NCBI RefSeq assembly: GCF_000007825.1
Contig: NC_004722.1
Coordinates: 2,024,501-2,088,500, forward strand
Direction of reading: 5' to 3'
From: Bacillus cereus ATCC 14579
GTDB lineage: Bacteria > Bacillota > Bacilli > Bacillales > Bacillaceae_G
Length of the DNA: 64,000 bases
In this document: in pieces, positions 46,002 through 54,728 of the stretch
Position numbering within the stretch: the first letter of the stretch is position 1
How the letters are laid out: every line of letters begins with the position of its first letter
Made by a program: the position numbers and the translations under genes
The notes under the pieces: generated by a model
What the model saw: only the letters and a program-made list of their open reading frames with translations
Told to the model about the DNA's origin: nothing
Database searches by the model: none

Positions 46002-47291
46002 ATGTTAGCAAAACGTATACCGATTCCAGTGGCAGAAGCAGTTGCACGAGTAATGAAATATGCTCATCAAGGTGAAACAGAAGAGGTTTCTCTTATAGAA
46101 AGTTACGGAAGAACGCTTGGAGAAGATGTTATTGCAGATCATGATGTCCCGCATTTTGATCGCTCTCCGTACGACGGGTTTGCGATTCGATCAGAAGATA
46201 CGAAAGAAGCAAGTAGTAGTAACCCTATTCAGTTTGAAGTAATTGGTGAAATTGGAGCAGGGGTTGTTTTTACAGAAGAAGTGAAAGCATTTCAAGCTGT
46301 CCGTATTATGACAGGAGCCGCAATTCCGAGAGGGTGTAATGCGGTTGTTATGTTAGAACTAACGGAAGGATTTGAAAAAAACGAAAAGACTTATATGACA
46401 TTAAAACGCTGTTTCACAGCCGGTGATAACATTTCTTTTAAAGGTGAAGATGTAAAACAAAATACTATCCTTGTGAAAGAAGGGACTGTTATTAATCCTG
46501 GAGTAGCAGCACTTCTTGCTACGTTTGGTTATAGTACGGTATATGTTATAAAACAACCAGTGATTGGAATTGTAACGACGGGTAGCGAACTGCTTGAAGT
46601 ACATGAAAAATTAAAGCCAGGGAAGATTCGAAATAGTAACTCCTATATGATAGCTGCTCAAATTGAACGAGCAGGGGGGATTGTACAGTATTATGGGCAA
46701 TTCGCTGACGATTTTGAGACGTGTTATAACACTGTAAAAAAGGCGATAAAAGAAGTTGATATATTAATTACAACTGGTGGTGTTTCAGTAGGAGACTATG
46801 ACTATTTACCTGCCATCTATGAGAGATTACGAGCTAATGTACTTTTTGACAAAATAGCGATGCGACCAGGAAGTGTGACAACTGTAGCTGAGGTAGAAGG
46901 AAAATTACTATTTGGTCTATCTGGTAATCCTTCTGCTTGTTATGTCGGTTGTGAATTATATGTTAGACCAGTGATTGGAAAATACTTGCATAGGGAAGAT
47001 TCGCACATATATCGTGCAGAGGCAATTTTACAAAAAGACTTTCCGAAAGCAAACCCATTTACTCGTTTTGTAAGAGGGAGAGTGGAAATTGTAGATGGGC
47101 AATTACAAGTTACACCAGTTGGTTTAGATAAATCTAGCGCAATTTCTTCACTTGCAGAAGCGAATGCATTTATCGTTTTGCCAGGGGGAACGAGAGGATT
47201 TAAAGCTGGAATTACTGTTTCGGTACTGTTATTAGAATCAAACAACGGAAGTGAGTGGCCGTGGGAAGAGCCGCTTCGATCATACAAGTAA
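46002..47291 (+). CDS. moeA: Molybdopterin molybdenumtransferase
   Basis: A 429-residue enzyme that inserts molybdate into adenylated molybdopterin. Family marks are DVPHFDRSPYDGFAIR, RIMTGAAIPRGCNAVVM, VGIVTTGSEL-like IGIVTTGSELLEV, ITTGGVSVGDYD, and MRPGSVTTVAEVEGKLLFGLSGNPSACY. Preceded by GAGGTG. Co-linear with moeB and moaE. Confidence 0.96.
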   Translation: MLAKRIPIPVAEAVARVMKYAHQGETEEVSLIESYGRTLGEDVIADHDVPHFDRSPYDGFAIRSEDTKEASSSNPIQFEVIGEIGAGVVFTEEVKAFQAVRIMTGAAIPRGCNAVVMLELTEGFEKNEKTYMTLKRCFTAGDNISFKGEDVKQNTILVKEGTVINPGVAALLATFGYSTVYVIKQPVIGIVTTGSELLEVHEKLKPGKIRNSNSYMIAAQIERAGGIVQYYGQFADDFETCYNTVKKAIKEVDILITTGGVSVGDYDYLPAIYERLRANVLFDKIAMRPGSVTTVAEVEGKLLFGLSGNPSACYVGCELYVRPVIGKYLHREDSHIYRAEAILQKDFPKANPFTRFVRGRVEIVDGQLQVTPVGLDKSSAISSLAEANAFIVLPGGTRGFKAGITVSVLLLESNNGSEWPWEEPLRSYK

Positions 47292-47335
47292 TAGAAAAAT
47301 AGGTTGCTAACTTATATAAAGATAAGAGGTGCAAA

Positions 47336-47806
47336 ATGACACATACGTATTATGAAGTAATTGATACACCTATTTCAATTGAAGAAGTTACAAACAAAGT
47401 AATTCGTCGTGAGTGTGGTGCGGTTACTACTTTTATTGGTACTGTTAGAGAATTTACGAAAGGTCGACGTACACTTTGTTTAGAGTATGTAGCTTATAAG
47501 ACAATGGCGGAGAAACAGCTTGAGAGAATTGGCACTGAAGTAGGAGAGAATTGGCCGGGGATATATGTCGCTATTACACATCGCATTGGTACATTACAAA
47601 TTTCTGATCTTGCTGTTGTCGTTGCTGTTTCTACACCACACCGGAAAGCTGCCTATGAGGCGAACGAATATATTATGGAGCGTATTAAACAAATTGTTCC
47701 AATTTGGAAGAAAGAGTTTTGGGAAGATGGTGAGTCATGGATAGGTGATCAGTTAGAGAGGGTAACATATGCAAATGGTGAGCCTAGAAAGGAGATGAGA
47801 ATATGA
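47336..47806 (+). CDS. moaE: Molybdopterin synthase large subunit
   Basis: A 156-residue catalytic subunit that transfers sulfur from MoaD to precursor Z. CGAVTTFIGTVREFTKGR, LEYVAYKTMAEKQL, HRIGTLQISDLAVVVAVS and PIWKKEFWEDGESWIG are typical. Ends overlapping moaD by 4 bp. Confidence 0.95.
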   Translation: MTHTYYEVIDTPISIEEVTNKVIRRECGAVTTFIGTVREFTKGRRTLCLEYVAYKTMAEKQLERIGTEVGENWPGIYVAITHRIGTLQISDLAVVVAVSTPHRKAAYEANEYIMERIKQIVPIWKKEFWEDGESWIGDQLERVTYANGEPRKEMRI

Positions 47807-48036
47807 TTGAAGTGCTATTATTTGCACATTTACAGGAAGAAGTAAGTAAGTCGTCATTGCACATAGATTGTGAAAATATTACAGTTGCGAAGCTGAAGGA
47901 AGTACTCATTAAGAAATACAACATAGCAATTTCAAACGAGATTATGGTCGCGATAAATGAAGAGTATGCAAATGAGAATGACATCATTCAAACTGGCGAT
48001 ATCGTAGCAATGATTCCGCCAGTAAGTGGTGGTTGA
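47803..48036 (+). CDS. moaD: Molybdopterin synthase sulfur carrier
   Basis: A 77-residue ubiquitin-like protein ending in MIPPVSGG, the Gly-Gly that is adenylated and thiocarboxylated. The start overlaps the moaE stop (ATGA), matching one-to-one subunit need. A hairpin follows before narK. Confidence 0.94.
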   Translation: MIEVLLFAHLQEEVSKSSLHIDCENITVAKLKEVLIKKYNIAISNEIMVAINEEYANENDIIQTGDIVAMIPPVSGG

Positions 48037-48043
48037 TTCTTTT

Positions 48044-48075
48044 CAGCCTAATCATGTTAGGACGTGATTAGGCTG
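48044..48075 (+). promoter_or_regulatory. Intercistronic hairpin before narK
   Basis: CAGCCTAATCA at 48044-48054 pairs perfectly with TGATTAGGCTG at 48065-48075 over 10 bases. No T-run follows, so it is more likely an mRNA processing or stability element than a terminator. No Fnr box is seen before narK, so narK likely depends on read-through. Confidence 0.6.
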
Positions 48076-48116
48076 GAGAGAATGAATATAACTATGCATA
48101 CATAGGAGGGAACAGA

Positions 48117-49286
48117 ATGAAAAGTCCTAATTTTCAATTAAGTTTACAAACTTCTAATCTAATTATCGGTTTTATGGTATGGGTCATTTTATCATCATTA
48201 ATGCCTTATATTAAAGCGGATATTCCATTAACTGCGGGACAAATTTCTATGGTCACAGCAGTACCTGTTATTTTAGGCTCTATTCTTCGTATTCCAATTG
48301 GTTATTGGACGAATCGTTTCGGAGCAAGAAAATTATTCTTTATTAGTTTTATTCTATTATTATTTCCTGTTTTTTATATTAGTGTTGCCAATTCTATGAT
48401 GGATTTAATTATTGGTGGATTATTTGTAGGAATCGGTGGTGCTGTATTCTCTGTAGGAGTAACTTCTTTACCAAAATACTTTCCGAAAGAGAGTCACGGT
48501 TTTGTAAATGGTATTTACGGTGTCGGTAACGCCGGAACAGCAATTACTTCGTTTTTAGCACCTGTCATTGCAACTTCAGTTGGCTGGAGAACGACAGTAC
48601 AATGTTATTTAGTTTTACTTGCAGCGTTTGCACTTATGAACTTTTTATTAGGTGATCGTAAGGAGAAAAAAGTGAATACACCACTAATGGAACAAATAAA
48701 AGGTGTATATAAAAATGAGAAACTTTGGTTTTTATGTATCTTTTACTTTTTAACATTCGGATCATTTGTCGCATTTACAGTATACTTACCAAACTTTCTA
48801 GTATCTCACTTCGGATTAGAGAAAGTAGATGCAGGTATGCGGACAGCCGGATTCATCGTACTCGCAACAATTATGCGCCCGATTGGTGGTTGGCTCGGTG
48901 ATAAGTTTAATCCATTTAAAATATTAATCTTCGTATTTATCGGTTTAACACTTTCAGGTATTATTTTATCGTTTATGCCAAGTATGAACGTGTATACATT
49001 TGGTTGCTTACTAGTAGCATTTTGTGCAGGGATTGGTAATGGTACAATCTTCAAACTCGTTCCAATGTATTTCTCAGAACAAGCTGGTATTGTAAATGGT
49101 CTCGTATCAGCTTTAGGTGGACTAGGAGGATTCTTCCCACCGCTAATTTTAACATTACTATTCCAATTAACAGGTCATTATGCAATTGGATTTATGGCGC
49201 TATCAGAAGTCGCACTTGCTTGTTTAATCATTACAGTATGGATGTATAGCCAAGAGAAATTGTTAGTGATGTTAAAGAATCATTAA
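48117..49286 (+). CDS. narK: Nitrate/nitrite transporter, MFS
   Basis: A 389-residue 12-helix transporter of the NarK type, taking in nitrate and letting out nitrite. The nitrate-signature stretches are GVGNAGTAITSFLAPVI in the first half and FCAGIGNGTIFKLVP in the second, with Arg in RIPIGYWTNRFGARK and RPIGGWLGDKF. AGGAGGG precedes the ATG. Last gene of the moaA operon by position, closed by a terminator. Confidence 0.94.
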   Translation: MKSPNFQLSLQTSNLIIGFMVWVILSSLMPYIKADIPLTAGQISMVTAVPVILGSILRIPIGYWTNRFGARKLFFISFILLLFPVFYISVANSMMDLIIGGLFVGIGGAVFSVGVTSLPKYFPKESHGFVNGIYGVGNAGTAITSFLAPVIATSVGWRTTVQCYLVLLAAFALMNFLLGDRKEKKVNTPLMEQIKGVYKNEKLWFLCIFYFLTFGSFVAFTVYLPNFLVSHFGLEKVDAGMRTAGFIVLATIMRPIGGWLGDKFNPFKILIFVFIGLTLSGIILSFMPSMNVYTFGCLLVAFCAGIGNGTIFKLVPMYFSEQAGIVNGLVSALGGLGGFFPPLILTLLFQLTGHYAIGFMALSEVALACLIITVWMYSQEKLLVMLKNH

Positions 49287-49292
49287 TAAGGA

Positions 49293-49330
49293 AAAAGAAC
49301 CATCCCAAAGTATATTGGGATGGTTCTTTT
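49293..49330 (+). terminator. Intrinsic terminator after narK
   Basis: AAAAGAACCATCCCAA pairs with TTGGGATGGTTCTTTT over 6 bases. Confidence 0.93.
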
Positions 49331-49556
49331 AGTAATAGGCTTCAACATGTTTTTATTGATATCTCAATAAACGCTTGTTTTCTATAAGAATGTGTTTTTA
49401 AAATGAAAAACAGAAGGCTTATGGAATTTTATTTTAAAATATAGAAGTCAAAAGTTATTCATTTAAAGGGTAGATTAGTGAAGGAAATCTTAAATCTATT
49501 CTAAAGATCGAACTCATTTTTAGAATGCAAATATTTAATTGAATCGGGATGTTTAG

Positions 49557-49746
49557 ATGAAAAAAATATAAGTCCACTCAAGATAAACAAGTATCAGGTG
49601 TGTTAGGTGGTTTAAGCGACAAGTATGGGATTGATGTAAGTATTCTTCGCATAGTAACTGCAGTATCAGATTTTTTTAGGGCCAAATTTTTTGGTAAGGC
49701 TAACGGATATTGTGAAAAAAGTACTACACTAAAGAATACAGTTTAG
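49557..49746 (+). pseudogene. PspC-domain protein remnant
   Basis: After ATG-AAA-AAA a shift leads to a frame reading KYKSTQDKQVSGVLGGLSDK and YGIDVSILRIVTAVSDFF, the start of a PspC domain (stress-linked small membrane protein). After this the membrane helix is lost and the frame ends at TAG 49746. The stretch 49331-49556 before it shows nothing. Confidence 0.72.
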
Positions 49747-49839
49747 TTCAATAAGATAAAATTATGAATTTGTATAAATAATCCATAATTTTCTTTATGA
49801 GTTATATTTGATATGTTAAAGAAAAGAGAGGGGAGGGAA

Positions 49840-49930
49840 ATGAAATAAGAATTTTTGATGAGCATTTTCATATTATCGATTTCAGTTTTCTGATTATTGA
49901 GAACTAAGGGTGTTTTCCGATGAATGAAAT
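49840..49930 (+). pseudogene. Amidohydrolase N-terminal remnant
   Basis: A strong ribosome site (GAGAGGGGAGGG) stands before ATG 49840. One base out of frame, the codons read RIFDEHFHIIDFSFLIIEN, then stop, which resembles the first strand and His-x-His metal site of amidohydrolases. Only this 5' scrap is left. Confidence 0.55.
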
Positions 49931-49989
49931 GTGTCCACATTTAGTAAAGCGTTTAATCCAACTAAAATATATTTAGAATGAGGTTTTAA

Positions 49990-50907
49990 ATGTTTGTATT
50001 TATTATATTAGACGTAATATTACCGATATTAATATTGATGCTAATTGGTGCAATCTTACAAAGAAAGTTCCAATTTAACTTAAAGCAGCTATCTACACTT
50101 ATTACTTATTGCTTAATGCCAGCGGCTGTATTTGTGAATATATATGATATTCGTATAGAAACAGGTTTGTTGCTCCAGATAATATACTATTTAATGCTTT
50201 ATAGTCTGAGTCTGATTATAGTAAGTCATTTCATTTCAAAAATATTAAAGTTAGAAAAAGGAGAAAGTGCAGCTCTAAAAAATAGCATTTCGTTAATGAA
50301 TTCCGGTAATTATGGGTTACCAGTAAGTCAATTGATTTTCAGTCACAATCCAGTGGGGGTTTCCATTCAAATTTTTATTGTTATTTTCCAGAATCTTTTA
50401 ACTTATTCATATGGGATATATAACTTACTATCAGCAACAAAAACAATCGGAGGTATTATTCAATCATTTCTAAGACTGCCTGTATTTCATGCACTCGTAT
50501 TAGGGGTTTTCTTTCAATCTTTTACAATTCAAATACCTAATTCTATCTTTATTCCTCTTAATCAGCTTGCGAATGGTTTTGTTGCAATAGCACTCATATT
50601 GCTAGGGGCACAATTATCCAACATTAAGCTTAATTTTTTCCATCGAGTCATAACATGGGCTTTAATTGGAAGGTTACTGATGGGACCATTATTAGCACTT
50701 GCCGTAATATACATAATAAACATCGATGGTATTGTTGCACAATCATTATTTATTGCAAGTTCTTTTCCTACTTCAAGAAATACATCAACCATTGCTATGG
50801 AATATCAAATAGAGCCTGAATTACATGCACAAATCGTTTTATTTTCAACACTTTTCAGCATTATTACAGTAACTGTCGTTATTTATTTGTCATATATTTT
50901 GTTTTGA
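49990..50907 (+). CDS. AEC-family (auxin efflux carrier-like) transporter
   Basis: A 305-residue membrane protein with about ten hydrophobic segments in two halves of five, as in the AEC family (malate, malonate or auxin-like acids). Marks are LPILILMLIGAILQRKFQF at the start, MNSGNYGLPVSQLIF in helix 4, and SSFPTSRNTSTIAMEY in the second half. The substrate is unknown. ATG 49990 follows a modest GAGG site. Confidence 0.85.
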   Translation: MFVFIILDVILPILILMLIGAILQRKFQFNLKQLSTLITYCLMPAAVFVNIYDIRIETGLLLQIIYYLMLYSLSLIIVSHFISKILKLEKGESAALKNSISLMNSGNYGLPVSQLIFSHNPVGVSIQIFIVIFQNLLTYSYGIYNLLSATKTIGGIIQSFLRLPVFHALVLGVFFQSFTIQIPNSIFIPLNQLANGFVAIALILLGAQLSNIKLNFFHRVITWALIGRLLMGPLLALAVIYIINIDGIVAQSLFIASSFPTSRNTSTIAMEYQIEPELHAQIVLFSTLFSIITVTVVIYLSYILF

Positions 50908-51175
50908 ATATACGTGTTAAAACGAATAGATTTGAGGCGGTAAATGATGGCGGAAATCCCATAGATATGAGAAGAAAACAGTCTATGATATATTGGGTAT
51001 CGTTTACAATTGTACCATGTCTGATAATCAAGTAGCTTAGACACAATTTCGCTTATAATTGACGTTACATGAGCTTAGTTTGATAGCGGTGGGGTGGGGA
51101 GTGTCAAGTAAGAAATTTTTCTTTATTGATTTTATGCGGTTTTTCCGCAAAATTGTAACTAAGGGGGATTCCAAG

Positions 51176-51553
51176 TTGAGTAAACAGAATATCAGCACAA
51201 CAGTTTCAGGAGATATAATTGTTACCCATCTAGTTGGCAATATAAAAACAGATGATGTGTATGAATGGTTTAATGGTTTTGAGCAGGTTTGTCAGCAATT
51301 CATTTCTGAAGGGCGGAAATACAAATTGTTGGTGGATAGAAAAGGATACACGCCAAATCATTTTTCTGTTCAAAAAGTATGGAAAGAGAAGTTCTTCAAT
51401 GAAATCATTTTGAATAACAGTAAGGCAATTGCATTTCTCCTTGAAGAGGGGGAGATAATGGATTATTTACAACAATCTAATACGAAAGAATCTGTGAGAT
51501 TTTTTGATGATTATGAACAAGCGCTAATTTGGTTGAATGAATATCCAATATAA
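51176..51553 (+). CDS. Conserved hypothetical protein, STAS-like
   Basis: A 125-residue soluble protein from TTG 51176, with AAGGGGGA 7-8 bp upstream; the frame is open to 51059 but that part has no ribosome site. Strand-helix order (GDIIVTHLVG, KYKLLVDRKGY, AIAFLLEEGE, SVRFFDDYEQALIWL) recalls the small STAS/SpoIIAA-like proteins. That is a shape guess only. The 268 bp before it (50908-51175) hold nothing recognised. Confidence 0.6.
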   Translation: MSKQNISTTVSGDIIVTHLVGNIKTDDVYEWFNGFEQVCQQFISEGRKYKLLVDRKGYTPNHFSVQKVWKEKFFNEIILNNSKAIAFLLEEGEIMDYLQQSNTKESVRFFDDYEQALIWLNEYPI

Positions 51554-51564
51554 AACCTGTATTG

Positions 51565-51594
51565 AAGCAGTTGCTCTCAAGCAACTGCTTTTTT
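51565..51594 (+). terminator. Intrinsic terminator
   Basis: AAGCAGTTGCT pairs with AGCAACTGCTT over 4 bases, then TTTT. Confidence 0.92.
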
Positions 51595-51739
51595 GTCCGT
51601 AATTGTTGCCGTTATTTTTCTTCACAGATTCTTGTCCAATTGTTTGTCTGATCCTAAAAAACGAAACTAAAGCAAAAAGAACAAACGCCTCTAAAAAACG
51701 TTTGTTCACAGTTAATTCCTATTTTAGCTAAGTGATAGA

Positions 51740-52213
51740 TTACATTTTATGAGTACGAGAAAGTCTTTTTATAAGTTTAGGAAGGACAGAAGTTAATTCC
51801 TGTTTCATACGCTTCGTAAACGATGGGTCCTTACCTGAAGTCGAAATAGTGACAACATATTCATCATTTCGTATAACGCCAGGTGTGTGAAACGATGATG
51901 CTGTACCATCACTTACAACGTTAACCCACTGGAAATCATGAGCGGCCTGTTTGACCATCATATTTACAGCATGTTGATTTGTAGCTGCATAAATTAGATG
52001 AGCATCTTTAATATCATCATTACTAAAAGTTTTTTGCTTCCAAGTAATATAAGGAAGTTCTTTCATTTCCTCGCAAATCTCGGGGCTAATAACGGTGACG
52101 AAAGCGCCTGTATCTTTTAATCCAGACGCTTTTCGATATGCAATTTTACCTCCACCAATGATAACGACCACTTTATTTTGCAGATTAAACATAAGGGGGT
52201 ACATGTTATACAT
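51740..52213 (-). CDS. Precorrin-2 dehydrogenase (SirC/YlnF-like)
   Basis: A 157-residue NAD-dependent enzyme making sirohydrochlorin from precorrin-2, the step before iron insertion into siroheme. The Rossmann loop is VVVIIGGGKIAYRKASGL, followed by ATNQHAVN and VNVVSDGTASSFHTPGV. It is short, as Bacillus forms are, without the methylase fused in CysG. ATG 52213 lies 8 bp after GGAGGA and overlaps the end of the chelatase gene. Last gene of the nir operon. Confidence 0.9.
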   Translation of the reverse strand: MYNMYPLMFNLQNKVVVIIGGGKIAYRKASGLKDTGAFVTVISPEICEEMKELPYITWKQKTFSNDDIKDAHLIYAATNQHAVNMMVKQAAHDFQWVNVVSDGTASSFHTPGVIRNDEYVVTISTSGKDPSFTKRMKQELTSVLPKLIKRLSRTHKM

Positions 52214-52916
52214 ATATGCATTCCTCCATTCGTTCTAACAATGTTAATTTCATATATGTATCAAACTGTAGGCAATTACAAGTCGTCACGTGATCGTATT
52301 TTTTTGTATACAACTTAATTTTTTGAAGCAATAATCCGGTAAAGAGAAGGTAGGGCATGACATATACATGGGATGCAGTTGATGTTATAGTCTTTAGCTC
52401 AGCAGTAAAAGAGGGCGTTCCTTTCGTTAAAAAGGAGCATGATACTGGTAGACTGAGTTTTTGTTCGACAGCTGCTCCGATTTGTTGTAACTCATGTATC
52501 GGCTGAAAATCACTACTACCTCTCCCTACGAGTAAAACACTACTACCTTGCATTGGCATAGTTTCACGTATTCTTTTCACTACAAGTTCAACCATATGCG
52601 GATGCGTACTAAAAGGTTGTACAACTGAAAATGAGATATGTGGATATTGATTTTTCATTTTCGCTATCTCCAAAGGAATATCACGTTTATAGTGAGCTGC
52701 TGCAAATAATAAAACAGGTACAATCATTATTTCAGTTACTCCCTCTATTATCGTTTCTGTAACTGCATCCGAAATAGTAGGTGTCGTTAGTTCTAGAAAA
52801 GCTATTTTTTGAATTCTTTCGTTTCGCTCTTTCATAACAGATTGAATAAATTGAATGAATTGTTCATTACCTTCTTGTAGCCGGCTTCCATGTCCAACAT
52901 ATACAATTCCTTTCAT
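52206..52916 (-). CDS. Sirohydrochlorin chelatase (CbiX/SirB family)
   Basis: A 236-residue chelatase inserting iron (or cobalt) into sirohydrochlorin. Active-site His residues are in IVYVGHGSRLQEGNEQF and LLFAAAHYKRDIP. It is longer than single-domain CbiX, with two related halves (second half GRGSSDFQPI). The start overlaps the upstream methylase gene by 4 bp. Confidence 0.88.
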   Translation of the reverse strand: MKGIVYVGHGSRLQEGNEQFIQFIQSVMKERNERIQKIAFLELTTPTISDAVTETIIEGVTEIMIVPVLLFAAAHYKRDIPLEIAKMKNQYPHISFSVVQPFSTHPHMVELVVKRIRETMPMQGSSVLLVGRGSSDFQPIHELQQIGAAVEQKLSLPVSCSFLTKGTPSFTAELKTITSTASHVYVMPYLLFTGLLLQKIKLYTKKYDHVTTCNCLQFDTYMKLTLLERMEECIYV

Positions 52917-54337
52917 TGTCTCACCATGTCTTTCTTCATAAGAGTTTCTTGTAATTGATGATCTACGTTATGAAACCCAACTTTATTTGCATAGTGTAAA
53001 GTTGGAACGTCGGTATACGAGAATGGGAGAGTAAGAATATTGATAAAGCCAAGGCGTTTTATTTCTGCTAGAAACGTATCAATAGAAGCACGACCTTCAA
53101 ATACAATGCTATCCCATGAGAATTCAGAAAGAATACGTGAATGAATTTCATCGAAGCGATGATCAATTGTGTACTCATGAGTCATCATATAGGAACCAGC
53201 ACCAATTTTTTCTTGAATAACAGCAATTCGGTTAATGTTTCGTCCTAAATAAATCGTTGAATTCGAAGAAAATTGCGCAGGTTTACTGAACAATCCATAT
53301 TGCATGAGCTTTTCTTGAATAGAAAGGTTCATATACTGAAGTTCTGCCTGTAAGGAACGAATATCTTTATGATATTTACTGCATGATTGCATTAAGATGT
53401 CTACACTGTCAGCGGAACAAAATACAAGACGATCAACGTTAAAAATCTTATTGATTTGTTCAGAGGTTACTGTGTATTCTTTCTTTTTGAAAGTTGGAAT
53501 TTGATATATTTCTGCACCGGACTCTTGTAACTTTTGCTTTATTGCGCTTTTTTTATTTGTTGCAGCTGCAAATAAAACTTTCTTGCCGTGCAATGGTTTA
53601 CGTTCTTTCCAAGAGATTTGATTCCGCAAAGTAACAACATCACCAACAATTGTCATAGAAGGATTAGAAATATTTTCGTTTTTGACAATAGAAACAATGG
53701 TAGACAGTGTCCCTGTGACAACGCGCTGTTTACCAGTTGTACCCCATTCAATGACTGCTACTGGCGTATCTTCTTTTTTTCCTGCTTGTAGTAAGTTTTC
53801 ACAAATTGTAGGTAAGTTTTTTATACCCATGTAGTAGGCAATCGTGTCGCTATTGTGAGATGAATTATATTTTCCATGATCGGTTAAGGGACCTTTTGCA
53901 TGTCCGGTTAATAAAGTGACACTATTACTGTAGTCACGGTGGGTGAGGGGAATACCTGCATAGCTACTAGCGGCGATGCTAGATGTAATGCCTGGTACAA
54001 TTTCATATGGAATATTTGCTGCTGCTAAAGTTTCTGCTTCTTCACCAACACGGCCAAAAATAGATGGATCTCCGCCTTTTAATCGGACAACAATTTTGCC
54101 CTCTTTCGCAAATTGAAGAAGGTGTGCGTTAATTATTTCTTGCCGCATAATATGATTCTTTGGCATTTTTCCGCAATACATAAGTTCACATGTTTGTTTT
54201 GTATAGCTAAGAAAGAAAGGGTTTAGTAAACGGTCATATAAAACAATATCTGCACGTTTTAAACACTCTATCGCTTTTTTTGTAATAAGCCCTTCATCAC
54301 CTGGTCCTGCACCAACTAAATATACATATCCGTTCAT
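52913..54337 (-). CDS. Uroporphyrinogen-III C-methyltransferase fused to a HemD-like domain
   Basis: A 474-residue fusion. Residues 1-~245 are the SUMT methylase: VYLVGAGPGDEGLITKKA, VVRLKGGDPSIFGRVGEEAE, and GIPLTHRDYSNSVTLLTGH. Residues ~255-474 look like a uroporphyrinogen-III synthase (HemD) fold (KKVLFAAATNKKSAI, RLVFCSADSVDILM), but conserved sites are poor, so its activity is uncertain. It makes precorrin-2 for siroheme, needed by the nitrite reductase encoded upstream. Confidence 0.88.
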   Translation of the reverse strand: MNGYVYLVGAGPGDEGLITKKAIECLKRADIVLYDRLLNPFFLSYTKQTCELMYCGKMPKNHIMRQEIINAHLLQFAKEGKIVVRLKGGDPSIFGRVGEEAETLAAANIPYEIVPGITSSIAASSYAGIPLTHRDYSNSVTLLTGHAKGPLTDHGKYNSSHNSDTIAYYMGIKNLPTICENLLQAGKKEDTPVAVIEWGTTGKQRVVTGTLSTIVSIVKNENISNPSMTIVGDVVTLRNQISWKERKPLHGKKVLFAAATNKKSAIKQKLQESGAEIYQIPTFKKKEYTVTSEQINKIFNVDRLVFCSADSVDILMQSCSKYHKDIRSLQAELQYMNLSIQEKLMQYGLFSKPAQFSSNSTIYLGRNINRIAVIQEKIGAGSYMMTHEYTIDHRFDEIHSRILSEFSWDSIVFEGRASIDTFLAEIKRLGFINILTLPFSYTDVPTLHYANKVGFHNVDHQLQETLMKKDMVRQ

Positions 54338-54363
54338 AATTGCACCTCATCAATTTTTATTTA

Positions 54364-54389
54364 AAAGGAAGCCAGAGGAGGCTTCCTTT
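54364..54389 (-). terminator. Intercistronic hairpin between nirD and the methylase gene
   Basis: AAAGGAAGCC pairs with GGCTTCCTTT over 6 bases, with T-rich DNA after it on the minus strand. Lying inside the operon, it probably lowers the siroheme genes relative to nirBD. Confidence 0.78.
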
Positions 54390-54395
54390 CGAAAA

Positions 54396-54713
54396 TTACA
54401 TGTATAAATAAATGTCACCGTCAATAACTTCTACTTCGTATGTTTGAATACAGCCGTCATCAGGTTTTTGAACTTCACCTGTTAGTAGTGAGATTTTCCA
54501 ATCATGCAGTGGACAAAAGACGAATTCTCCAGACACAATCCCTTCTGCTAACGGTCCGTTTTTATGAGGACAACGATTTTCTACAGCTCGAATATCGCCA
54601 TTTGAAAGGCGGAATAGGGCGATAGACATACCTTTCATTTGCACTTCTTTACCGATTTGAATAGCAAGATCTTCCGCACGCATAACTTTTATTTTTTCTT
54701 TCGTGTGTATCAT
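54396..54713 (-). CDS. nirD: Nitrite reductase small subunit (Rieske-type)
   Basis: A 105-residue subunit of the NADH-dependent assimilatory/ammonifying nitrite reductase. It has the Rieske [2Fe-2S] ligands NRCPHKNGPL and FCPLHDWKI, both Cys-x-His / Cys-x2-His groups kept. It follows the large subunit by 15 bp (B. subtilis name nasE). Confidence 0.93.
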   Translation of the reverse strand: MIHTKEKIKVMRAEDLAIQIGKEVQMKGMSIALFRLSNGDIRAVENRCPHKNGPLAEGIVSGEFVFCPLHDWKISLLTGEVQKPDDGCIQTYEVEVIDGDIYLYM

Positions 54714-54728
54714 TTAGATCACAGCTCC

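Noticed and set aside
49743..49940. Minus-strand 65-codon frame
   Set aside because: Overlaps the amidohydrolase scrap and AT-rich DNA; composition looks random.
51524..51709. Minus-strand 61-codon frame with a hydrophobic start
   Set aside because: It runs through a terminator and into the neighbouring gene; weak ribosome site. At best a scrap of a membrane gene.
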